Source of the DNA: Schaalia georgiae DSM 6843 | GTDB taxonomy: Bacteria; Actinomycetota; Actinomycetes; Actinomycetales; Actinomycetaceae | DNA length: 64,000 nt | Assembly: GCF_000429245.1 (NCBI RefSeq) | Contig: NZ_KE386870.1 | Coordinates: 341,311 to 405,310 of the forward strand | Reading direction: 5' to 3' | Shown: piece after piece, positions 44,767 to 51,856 of the stretch | Layout of the letters: each line of letters opens with the position of its first letter | How positions within the stretch are numbered: position 1 is the stretch's first letter | Notes under the pieces: model-generated | The model's database searches: none | Told to the model about the DNA's origin: nothing | Seen by the model: only the letters and a program-made list of their open reading frames with translations | Made by a program: the position numbers and the translations under genes

Positions 44767-45305
44767 CACAGGACCCTTGTGCTCTCGAACATGGGGTTGG
44801 TCTCGGCGGAGGAGTCGGCGAGCTGGTGCGTGGGGCAGATCGCGGTCACCGTGATGCCCTTTCCACCGCCGTCGGCGTCCTCGACGACCCACGTCCACTG
44901 CGTGAGTGTGAGGGAGATGGTGTCGAGGATGTACGTGCCCGTGGTGAGCAGCCCGGCCTGCTCGTCGGTGGCCCACGGCGTCATGTCGACGATCTGGTAC
45001 CCGGGGATCGTCCGCAGCGACAGGCTGGTGACCTGGTGCTGCCATTGCTGGGCGCCGACGCCGGGGCCGAAGGGCTCGACCGCGGTGGTGAAGGTGTCGT
45101 GCCACTCCTCGGTGCCCTCGGCCCTGGCGAGGACGAGGTCCAGGCGGGGGTCGTCGAGCACGCCGGGCGGCAGTTGGTCGGCGAGTAGGCGCATCGGGGG
45201 CGTCAAGTCGGGGTCGTCGGGGCGGGGGAGCCGGATCCAGCGGTCGGAGGCGGTGACCGCGGTGGTCCGCCCGGTGTGCTCGATGGCGGGGCGGGTGTCG
45301 TCCAT
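44766..45305 (-). CDS. Hypothetical protein of the T7SS-like cassette
   Basis: A soluble 179-residue protein. The C-terminal strand pattern (GITVTAICPTHQL, then FESTRVL at the very end) and the central LPPGVLDDPRLDLVLARAE resemble the fold of LpqN/DcrB-like small proteins. The similarity is faint and there is no lipobox. It starts 15 bp after the EspC-like gene and overlaps the next gene at TGATG, so it belongs to the same transcript. A chaperone role for secreted substrates is possible from context only. Confidence 0.68.
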   Translation of the reverse strand: MDDTRPAIEHTGRTTAVTASDRWIRLPRPDDPDLTPPMRLLADQLPPGVLDDPRLDLVLARAEGTEEWHDTFTTAVEPFGPGVGAQQWQHQVTSLSLRTIPGYQIVDMTPWATDEQAGLLTTGTYILDTISLTLTQWTWVVEDADGGGKGITVTAICPTHQLADSSAETNPMFESTRVL

Positions 45306-45320
45306 GCGTGCTTCCTGGGG

Positions 45321-45599
45321 TCAGTCGAGCTGTGGGAGGATGGCGGAGAGGGAGTCGGAGATCTGCTCTTCGACCGTGTCGTGGAGGTCGGCGGCGTGGG
45401 AGGCGTTCTCGGCCGCCTGTGCCGTCGCCTTCGCCACTTCGCCTACTGCGGCTTGGAGGAGGTCGATGACGGAGGAGTAGGCCCCGCCGAGCTGCCCGCC
45501 GCTGCCGTCCGCCACTGACACGGCGTTGAGCGAGTCGGAGCACCGCTGGCTCTCCCCGCCGATGCGGCGCACAAGAGCGGTGTCGATCTCAATATCCAT
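45321..45599 (-). CDS. EspC-like small T7SS substrate/partner
   Basis: A 92-residue helical protein (MDIEIDTALVRRIGGESQ, then AVGEVAKATAQAAENASHAA, ending SLSAILPQLD) of the size and pattern of EspC/WXG100-like proteins, which form helical hairpins and are exported by type VII systems. It lacks a WXG motif and has Gly-Gly at the likely turn (DGSGGQLGGAY). AAAGGGAA precedes the ATG at 45599, which overlaps the end of the YbaB-like gene. The pairing of an EspC-like with a YbaB-like protein is common near actinobacterial type VII effectors. Confidence 0.75.
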   Translation of the reverse strand: MDIEIDTALVRRIGGESQRCSDSLNAVSVADGSGGQLGGAYSSVIDLLQAAVGEVAKATAQAAENASHAADLHDTVEEQISDSLSAILPQLD

Positions 45600-46017
45600 A
45601 GGATTCCCTTTCTGCGCGGCGGCGCTCTCTTTCTGCGCGGTAGCGGCCGGGTTGGAACGGCCGGTGGTCCCGGGAGGGGGCCACGGTCTCGAGGTCGTCC
45701 TCCAGGCGCCGCACGATCCGCGAGTCGTCGCCGAAGGACTTGCGCGCCTCGTCGATGAGCAGGAAATTGGCGCGTTTGCGGGCCGCCTGGTACGTCTGGA
45801 CGATGGCGGCCAGGACTGCCGGGGGCGCCAGGCGCGTCTCGATGCCCAGGAGCGCGCCCGAGGCGTCGACGGTGACGGCGACCGAGCGCGTGGGGTCGAT
45901 GGCGGTCTGCCGTATCCGTTTGAGGCGCTGGGAGTACTGCGCGACTTCCTGCGCCTGGCTCTGCGCGTGGCGGACGTCGTCGCGCGCCTGCTGGAGGTAG
46001 TCGTCAAGCGTCCCCAT
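45589..46017 (-). CDS. YbaB/EbfC-like protein
   Basis: A 142-residue protein with the YbaB/EbfC layout: an N-terminal helix (MGTLDDYLQQARDDVRHAQS), a three-strand centre (VAVTVDASGALLGIETR) and a C-terminal helix (LAAIVQTYQAARKRANFLL) followed by a basic Arg/Glu tail. YbaB proteins bind DNA, but the variants beside type VII effector genes may have another role. It overlaps the gene before it by 14 bp and the gene after it by 11 bp, so translation of all three is linked. Confidence 0.8.
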   Translation of the reverse strand: MGTLDDYLQQARDDVRHAQSQAQEVAQYSQRLKRIRQTAIDPTRSVAVTVDASGALLGIETRLAPPAVLAAIVQTYQAARKRANFLLIDEARKSFGDDSRIVRRLEDDLETVAPSRDHRPFQPGRYRAERERRRAERESYGY

Positions 46018-46810
46018 TGGGGTCCTCCTGGGTTCCGGTGGGTGTGGTCGCCGCGCCGCCGTGGCCCCTGCGGGCGCGCGAGGCACGGGCGGGTCGGGCG
46101 CCGTGGCTGGTGAGGGGAGTGGTGCGGGGCAGTGCGGCGGTAGTGGCTGTGACATCGAAGGCATTGGCGGCGCTCGCGTCGGAGCCGGTGGTGGCGTCGG
46201 GGCCGTGGAGCGTAGACATGCCTGTTTCGGGCGCGCCCTGCAGGGGTGGGGGACCCTTTGCTGAGGGCGCGGCCTGGAGAGAGCAGGGATCCGCGGTGGG
46301 GGGCAGGCCGACTGTTTCCGGGATGTCGATGGGGACGTTTCCCAGTTGTGAGGTGTACACGCCGTTGTCGTCCAAGAACGGGTTGCGGTCCTCAATCTCC
46401 CCGCGCTCGGCGGCCTCCCGCCTGCGCTGCTCCTCACGCTTCGCCGCATGGTACTCCGGATACATCCACTCAGGCAGAGAGAACGGGATGATACCGATTA
46501 ACGCGATGAACATGAAAAGCATGGAGAGGAGCACCAATACGGCGGTCCAATAGCTCCAGAACGGACTATGGCCATGGCGTGAGTTGAAGATGTTGGGATC
46601 GATCATGGGGCCGACTAATGCTAGGGCGCCAAACACAAAAAACAAACCGCCCGCAGGTTGAGATAGTGCAGTGAAGTTCTTCCCCCGGTTGGTGTCGAAC
46701 GCGCGGCCAAACTCGCCAATAGGGTTGTCGGAAAACATTTCATAATACCAGAAATATATCATGGACGATCCGAGTGTAAAACCAGAGATGACTAGAAGCA
46801 AGTGTTTCAT
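46004..46810 (-). CDS. EMFSD-motif membrane protein, copy 1 (candidate immunity)
   Basis: A 268-residue membrane protein of a family with four copies here. It has three hydrophobic helices (about 4-21, 52-70 and 86-110). After the first helix comes the family motif FWYYEMFSDNPIGEFGRAF and then RGKNFTALSQP. The third helix leads into IPFSLPEWMYPEYHAAKREE and a charged helix. The cytoplasmic tail contains RNPFLDDNGVYTSQLGNVP and a disordered end. It directly follows the effector-like gene, as immunity genes often do. No database family is recognised. The helices are AT-richer than the tail, whose DNA is nearly identical to copies 2 and 3. Confidence 0.8.
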   Translation of the reverse strand: MKHLLLVISGFTLGSSMIYFWYYEMFSDNPIGEFGRAFDTNRGKNFTALSQPAGGLFFVFGALALVGPMIDPNIFNSRHGHSPFWSYWTAVLVLLSMLFMFIALIGIIPFSLPEWMYPEYHAAKREEQRRREAAERGEIEDRNPFLDDNGVYTSQLGNVPIDIPETVGLPPTADPCSLQAAPSAKGPPPLQGAPETGMSTLHGPDATTGSDASAANAFDVTATTAALPRTTPLTSHGARPARASRARRGHGGAATTPTGTQEDPNGDA

Positions 46811-46850
46811 TGTTCTCCGTAGTTATTATGGTGAAGGGATGCAGTGTATT

Positions 46851-48005
46851 CTATCCGTGGAATAGCCAGTTCAGTACTCCCTTCGCAATGCCAGCAGCCG
46901 CTGATCCGATTGAGCTTCCTGCGATTCCTCCGATGACTCCGCCGATGATGGTTCCTGCGGCGATTCCGATGGGGCCTCCGAAGGTGCCGATGAAGGCGCC
47001 GGCCTTGGCGCCGCCCCATGCGCCTAGCCATCCGCCGCCTGCTGTTGCGGCTCCTGTGGTGGTTGCGCGCGCGATGCGCTCGCCGGTGCCGATCTGCGGG
47101 TTGAGGGCGTCACTGTTCCACTGGTCCACGGCGGATAGTGCGCCGTCGGCGAGTGTGGTCACGATGCCGACGCGGCCCAGGAGATTGCCGAATCGTCGTG
47201 CGGCTCTTCCGATGGTTGCGGCGGGCTTGTTGCCCTGTTTGAAGCCGGAGACCCAGTTCTCGTGTTTGGTCATCTCCCAGTGGCGCCTGAACCACCCCAT
47301 CTGCTGGACGTTCCTGAACTTTCCTTTAAGGCTCTGCCCCATCGCATTCGTCGCTCCCGCCGGCCACCGGGGGGCGAAGCGTCCTCTCGCTTTGTAGACC
47401 GCGCCCCACATGATCACGGAAGTGGTGTTATCGATCAGACCGTGCCACTTCGGGACATCCTCCCACGACCCATTGGGTAAGAGCTGACCGGCGATCCATG
47501 CGAGTGGTCCTGCGATGCCCTGGCAGGCTGATTCGAAGTCTTCGTAGGCCTTGCGTTCCTTCTCGTAGATCTCGTAGGACTCCTCGCAGAATTGGGAGTA
47601 GGCCTCCACTTGGGCGTCGTAGGCGGGATTCGTGGGGCCGGCGGGGACCACGATCTCGTCCTCGGTGACCTCCAGGTGCTCGGCGACGGCAGCGTCCGCG
47701 AGGTTGTCGAACCACAGGCCAGTGCTGGTCAGGGCGTCCGCCAGGGTTCCCAGGGCCTCGACCAGGGACTCTACGGCCTCCACCAGCGTCTTGGCGTTAT
47801 CCGTGTTGTCGCTCATCGCGTCGAAGAGGCGGTCGGCGGTGGCCCCTTGCAGGTCCCCGGCCTCAACCATGTCCCGCGCGGTTTGCAGATCCTGGGCAAT
47901 GGCGTTGAGGTCCTGCTGGTGCTTGAACATCTCAGCGCGCAGTCCGCGCGGAACACCCGGGCTCAACAGGGTCCGGATCCGTATCCCGTCGACCATCTCA
48001 ACCAC
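46851..48005 (-). CDS. T7SS effector-like protein with glycine-zipper C-terminus
   Basis: A 384-residue protein. Residues about 15-110 are helical with an LXG-like motif (DLQGATADRL) in a pattern seen in type VII substrates. A Tyr/Glu-rich helix (FCEESYEIYEKERKAYEDFE) follows; its YxxxE spacing resembles a YxxxD/E export signal. The middle (about 170-290) is Trp/Lys/Arg-rich. The last 65 residues are a hydrophobic Gly/Ala/Ile repeat (GTFGGPIGIAAGTIIGGVIG) of the glycine-zipper kind found in pore-forming LXG toxins such as TelE. It lies between copies 1 and 2 of the membrane protein family. Membrane attack is an inference. Confidence 0.75.
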   Translation of the reverse strand: MVEMVDGIRIRTLLSPGVPRGLRAEMFKHQQDLNAIAQDLQTARDMVEAGDLQGATADRLFDAMSDNTDNAKTLVEAVESLVEALGTLADALTSTGLWFDNLADAAVAEHLEVTEDEIVVPAGPTNPAYDAQVEAYSQFCEESYEIYEKERKAYEDFESACQGIAGPLAWIAGQLLPNGSWEDVPKWHGLIDNTTSVIMWGAVYKARGRFAPRWPAGATNAMGQSLKGKFRNVQQMGWFRRHWEMTKHENWVSGFKQGNKPAATIGRAARRFGNLLGRVGIVTTLADGALSAVDQWNSDALNPQIGTGERIARATTTGAATAGGGWLGAWGGAKAGAFIGTFGGPIGIAAGTIIGGVIGGIAGSSIGSAAAGIAKGVLNWLFHG

Positions 48006-48080
48006 CGTCCAATCAACTGCTTGCCCCTATCACGTTATTGATCGGATAACAGGACAGTCAACACCCTTCTCCTACCTGTC

Positions 48081-48836
48081 TCACTCTTCGATCCTGGCAG
48101 CCTGCTCCGCAGTGCTGTGCGCCACCGCAGTGTCCCTATCCTCTTGCGGGCCCCTGTAGGCGCACGAGGCGCGGGCGGGGCGGGCGCCGTTGCTGGTGGG
48201 CGCCCCGGTGTGGGGTAGTGCGGCGGTAGTGGCGGTGATGTCGAAGGCGTCGGTGGTGTCGGAGTCGTAGAGTGCAGGCTCCTCCGTTTCGGGTGGGCCC
48301 TGGAGGGGCGGGGGATCGCCTGTGGCGGGCAAGCCGACTGCCTCCGGAATGTCGATGGGGACGTTGCCCAGTTGTGAGGTGTACACGCCGTTGTCGTCCA
48401 GGAACGGGTTGCGGTCCTCAATCTCCCCACGCTCGGCAGCCTCCCGCCTACGCTGCTCCTCACGTTTCGCCGCATGGTACTCCGGATACATCCACTCAGG
48501 CAGAGTGAATGGGATGAAGCTAATAGCAAGAACAAGCAATGAGAATAGGCACATTATCGCCCAAAAAAGCGCCCACACGCGCCATGGACTATTCATGCGG
48601 GCAACCTCGCGCGCGGAGCGCGACGTGAAGAACCCTGTGATGAGCATCATAGATGCGCTTATGTTCAATACTATGAAAACTGGTTGTGTGAGAGCGGTGA
48701 AATTCTTCCCCCGTCCACTGTCGAAAGAGCGACTGAACTCGCCAACGGGGCCGTCGGAGAACATCTCGTGGTACCAGAAGAAGAAAACAGTGGAACTGAA
48801 TATTAATCCCGCTACTACTCCTAGTAGTTCGCGCAT
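48081..48836 (-). CDS. EMFSD-motif membrane protein, copy 2
   Basis: A 251-residue paralogue of copy 1. It begins MRELLGVVAGLIFSSTVFFF, followed by WYHEMFSDGPVGEFSRSF and RGKNFTALTQP. Helices 2 and 3 differ from copy 1 (LNISASMMLITGF; ALFWAIMCLFSLLVLAISFI). From LPEWMYPEYHAAKREE onward it is nearly identical to copies 1 and 3, then ends in a variable tail. AAGGAGGA lies 7 nt before the ATG at 48836; the frame is open further upstream but without a ribosome site. It precedes the effector-like gene by 75 bp. The DNA encoding the helices is AT-rich, unlike the surroundings. Confidence 0.8.
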   Translation of the reverse strand: MRELLGVVAGLIFSSTVFFFWYHEMFSDGPVGEFSRSFDSGRGKNFTALTQPVFIVLNISASMMLITGFFTSRSAREVARMNSPWRVWALFWAIMCLFSLLVLAISFIPFTLPEWMYPEYHAAKREEQRRREAAERGEIEDRNPFLDDNGVYTSQLGNVPIDIPEAVGLPATGDPPPLQGPPETEEPALYDSDTTDAFDITATTAALPHTGAPTSNGARPARASCAYRGPQEDRDTAVAHSTAEQAARIEE

Positions 48837-48909
48837 TTTCTGTCCTCCTTGGGGCAGCGGTAGAAGGTGAATGCTGATCCGACTGTATCTTCGACCCCTT
48901 TGAATCAGT

Positions 48910-49800
48910 CTACTTAGAATTCTGTGCGATTCTGTCTCCTGTGATCCCTTCGACAAATGTGTCAAAAAGCCCTTCTATGACTCTGCAGATGACGGTTTCG
49001 GAGGGTGACATTGGCGGGACCTCTGAAGACGCCGACAAATGCTCCGTTTCGTCGGTGCTAGCAGGTTCATCCGTGGCGTTGTCCGCTGTTGGAGTGGCGT
49101 CGCCTTCCTGCGGGCACCAGTGGACGCGTGAGGCGCGGGCGGGGCGGATCCCGTGGCTGGTGGGCGCCCCGGTGCGGGGCAGTGCGGCGGTAGTGGCTGT
49201 GATGTCGAAGACCCCGGTGGCGCTGGTGTCGTAGAGTGCAGGCTCCTCCGTTTTGGGCGGTCCCTGGAGGGTTGGGGGATCGCCTGTGACGGGCAGGCCG
49301 ACTGCTTCTGGGATGTCGACGGGGACGTTGCCCAGTTGTGAGGTGTACACGCCGTTGTCGTCCAAGAACGGGTTGCGGTCCTCAATCTCCCCACGCTCGG
49401 CAGCCTCCCGCCTACGCTGCTCCTCACGCTTCGCCGCATGGTACTCCGGATACATCCACTCAGGCAGATTGAACGGAATGAAACCTATGAAGATGAGGAA
49501 CGTGCACAGCACTGCTGGAATGCCCCAGAACAGAGTCCATACCTCCCAAAATGGAAAGATGTGGTGACCTCTGCTAAATACGTGTGGATCTATTACTGTT
49601 CCGAGTGCAGATATACCGATAAAGCATGCGGCGAGTCCTGACGCGGGTTGGGAAAGCGCGATGAAATTCTTCCCCCTCCTGCTGTTGAAAGCTCGGCTAA
49701 ACGAGCCCACAAACCCGTCGCTAAACATCTCACAGTACCAAAGGTACAGGATAAGAGTGCCGAAGGTTGCTGCTGTAATCAGTAACAACGGTCCTTTCAT
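48910..49800 (-). CDS. EMFSD-motif membrane protein, copy 3
   Basis: A 296-residue paralogue starting MKGPLLLITAATFGTLILYL, then WYCEMFSDGFVGSFSRAF and RRGKNFIALSQP. The shared block LPEWMYPEYHAAKREE to QLGNVPVDIPEAVGLP is almost identical to copies 1 and 2. The tail is longer and ends SETVICRVIEGLFDTFVEG, a possible extra amphipathic helix. GGAAGAGC precedes the ATG. It is 73 bp upstream of copy 2. The four copies in a row suggest expansion by duplication, with selection varying the membrane part while the tail is homogenised. Confidence 0.8.
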   Translation of the reverse strand: MKGPLLLITAATFGTLILYLWYCEMFSDGFVGSFSRAFNSRRGKNFIALSQPASGLAACFIGISALGTVIDPHVFSRGHHIFPFWEVWTLFWGIPAVLCTFLIFIGFIPFNLPEWMYPEYHAAKREEQRRREAAERGEIEDRNPFLDDNGVYTSQLGNVPVDIPEAVGLPVTGDPPTLQGPPKTEEPALYDTSATGVFDITATTAALPRTGAPTSHGIRPARASRVHWCPQEGDATPTADNATDEPASTDETEHLSASSEVPPMSPSETVICRVIEGLFDTFVEGITGDRIAQNSK

Positions 49801-49855
49801 GCTCTTCCTTTCATATGGGACTGTATGTCTGAGTCAATGAGGACGTGGTCTATTT

Positions 49856-50102
49856 CTATCCGTGGAGCAACCAACTTACCCCCAACTTCAAGAAATCAGC
49901 AGCTCCTGATCCGATTGAACTTCCTGCGATTCCGTTGATGACTGTGCCTGCGGCGATGCCGATGGGGCCTCCGAAGGTGCCGATGGCGGCTCCCTGTGGC
50001 AATGCCGACGACACCTCAGAAGGCGTCGTCGGTTGTTCCGTTTCAGGAGGGTCCCGTCTGGCCGGGACCGTTCTCCTTGACGGCCGTCATCCGTCCGCCC
50101 TG
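49856..50102 (-). pseudogene. Fused remnant of an effector C-terminus and a membrane-protein tail
   Basis: Read leftward, about 50000-49856 encodes GTFGGPIGIAAGTVINGIAG and ends SWLLHG plus stop. This closely matches the last 50 residues of the effector at 46851-48005 (ending NWLFHG). Just upstream of it, 50005-50045 resembles the DNA of the copy 3 tail (about 49015-49055). No start codon or effector N-terminus is present. It is the scar of an older effector gene joined by deletion to a membrane-protein gene, lying between copies 3 and 4. Confidence 0.75.
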
Positions 50103-50528
50103 TCAACGCCTCCCTGTGCGCTCGTCGGCTTCCCGCCGGCGTTGCTCCTCCCGCTTCGCCTCGTGGTAAGGCGGGTACATCCACTTCGGTAAGGGGAGCG
50201 GGATGAAGCCGACGGCGGCAACGATCAGTGAGACGAGTATGAGTGCGCCCCAGAACGTGCCCCAATACATCCAGAACCCGCTCGGCTCCTCGGCCGGGGG
50301 ATCGCTGTAGGACATCACGAATGCCGAGAGCGCGCAGAATCCTACGGATAGGGACATGCACCCGATCGCTGGTGCGACCAGGGCTGTGATGTTCTTTGGT
50401 CGCTCGGCGTTGGACTGACGGCTGAACCGTCCGACGTACCCGTCGCTGAACATCTCCTGGTGCCATAAGAACAATACAATCGATCCGAATAGCAGGGCCA
50501 CTGCCATGACGATCCCCGGGTGCGGCAC
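50103..50528 (-). CDS. EMFSD-motif membrane protein, copy 4 (truncated, divergent)
   Basis: A 141-residue paralogue. GTG start at 50528 with GGAGGGAAG upstream. It keeps the N-terminal helix, LWHQEMFSDGYVGRFSRQS and KNITALVAPAIG, two more helices, and PLPKWMYPPYHEAKREEQ. It stops at ADERTGRR, exactly where copies 1-3 continue into the RNPFLDDNGVYTSQLGN tail. The missing tail was probably lost in the deletion that left the effector remnant immediately downstream. It is the most diverged copy and the first gene of the leftward cassette, so the promoter should lie in 50529-50801, where a -10-like A/T patch (ACTATTCGAATAATAG) is visible. Confidence 0.75.
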   Translation of the reverse strand: MPHPGIVMAVALLFGSIVLFLWHQEMFSDGYVGRFSRQSNAERPKNITALVAPAIGCMSLSVGFCALSAFVMSYSDPPAEEPSGFWMYWGTFWGALILVSLIVAAVGFIPLPLPKWMYPPYHEAKREEQRRREADERTGRR

Positions 50529-50801
50529 GTTCTTCCCTCCGTCCCACGAGTCCGCTCACTAACTATTCGAATAATAGCGGCCTGGCGCGCGCTGCGGAAG
50601 GGGGGGCGGGTTCGGGAGCACCAGCCCCAGCGGAACAGCGGCCCGGTGTGTTGGAACGGCAGCGGCCCCGTCAACACAACCCCGCCGGCCCCGCCTCGCC
50701 GGCAGCGGTCCCATCGGCCCCCGCCTCGTCAGCCCCCGCCCCGTCGGCACGGTCCGGAGCCCGGGAGGGGGTCCGCAGTGTCCGCCCGGGCGCCCGCCCG
50801 C

Positions 50802-51704
50802 CTACAGGGCGAAGCCGTGGATCCCCACGGTCATCGAGTGCGTCTGCCCCGGCTCCAGGGCGACCAGGTCCGTGTGGGAGTTGAAGGCGTCGGGCGGACA
50901 CGTCATCGGCTCGATGGCCACGCCCCTGCGGGACACCTGCTCGCCCGAGTACACCTGCACCCACGGCGTGTCCGCGGTGATGGCCGCCCCGATTCCGGTT
51001 CCGCGGTGGACGATCGACGCGCTCCACGCGCCCTCGGCCTCAATCCCCGTGAAAGCGTGGTCGATCGAGCGCCCCCCGATCAGGGCGGGCTCCCGGAAGT
51101 CCACTCCCGCCTCGTCGACCGCGACCCGCCCGGTCGGGATCAGGCTCGCGTCCGTGGTGAGCGCCGACGAGGCCGGCAGGGTGAGCTCGTAGGAGTCCGC
51201 GGGGCGCTCGTCCACCGTCAAATACGGGTGTATGCCCGTCCCGTAGGGGGCCGCGGCCTGGCCGATGTTCTTCGTCGAGACCGTCACGCTCAGGCCGCGC
51301 GCCGCATCGACCGCGTAGGTCACCCACGCTTGCAACGGCCACGGGTACCCGTAGGTGGGGGCGATGAAAAGGCCCAGCGTCGCCGAGTCGGAGTCCGCGT
51401 GGACGACCCGCCAGTCGGTCCAGGCGGCCAGCCCGTGCAGCGCGGTCCCCAGCTCCGGCTCGTTGACGGGCACGCTGTAGCGCCGTCCCTGCCACGTGTA
51501 CGCCCCGCCCGCGATGCGGTTCGGCCACGGCACCAGGACCTTGCCCATGTAGGCCGGGGGGACCTGGTCGGCGCCGTGGGGGAGGACGATCCGGTGCCCC
51601 CGCCACTCCAGCCCCGCCAGGCCCGCGCCCACGGTCACCACCCGAGCCGTGTAGTCGCCCGAGGAGAGGGTCAGTTCCGTACCAGATAGCGTGTGCGTGG
51701 TCAC
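50802..51704 (-). CDS. Aldose 1-epimerase family protein
   Basis: A 300-residue galactose mutarotase-like enzyme that interconverts alpha and beta anomers of sugars. Typical elements are YMGKVLVPWPNRIAGGAYTW, then TALHGLAAWTDW (active-site His), GTGIHPYLTV (second His) and VQVYSGEQVSRRGVAIEPM with the catalytic Glu-type region. Length is normal for the actinobacterial subgroup. The preferred sugar is unknown; no galactose genes adjoin. It is divergent from pepC with 152 bp between starts, a shared regulatory region. Confidence 0.93.
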   Translation of the reverse strand: MTTHTLSGTELTLSSGDYTARVVTVGAGLAGLEWRGHRIVLPHGADQVPPAYMGKVLVPWPNRIAGGAYTWQGRRYSVPVNEPELGTALHGLAAWTDWRVVHADSDSATLGLFIAPTYGYPWPLQAWVTYAVDAARGLSVTVSTKNIGQAAAPYGTGIHPYLTVDERPADSYELTLPASSALTTDASLIPTGRVAVDEAGVDFREPALIGGRSIDHAFTGIEAEGAWSASIVHRGTGIGAAITADTPWVQVYSGEQVSRRGVAIEPMTCPPDAFNSHTDLVALEPGQTHSMTVGIHGFAL

Positions 51705-51856
51705 AAGGGCCTCCCTGCCTGTCCCGCCCGCGAAGCGGACCCGAGTTGTCGTGCCCCCATTCTAAAGGGCGAATGGTAGCGGGCGTCACGCCGGGGCGGT
51801 ACCCTGGCCGGTAGGCGTGAACGCCCCGCCACACGAAGGAAGGATAGACACCCCCA

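Noticed and set aside
45321-46007. A single 228-residue protein instead of the EspC-like gene
   Set aside because: The N-terminal half is the shifted-frame shadow of the YbaB-like gene. A ribosome site precedes the ATG at 45599, and the 92-residue product fits a known small-protein size class.
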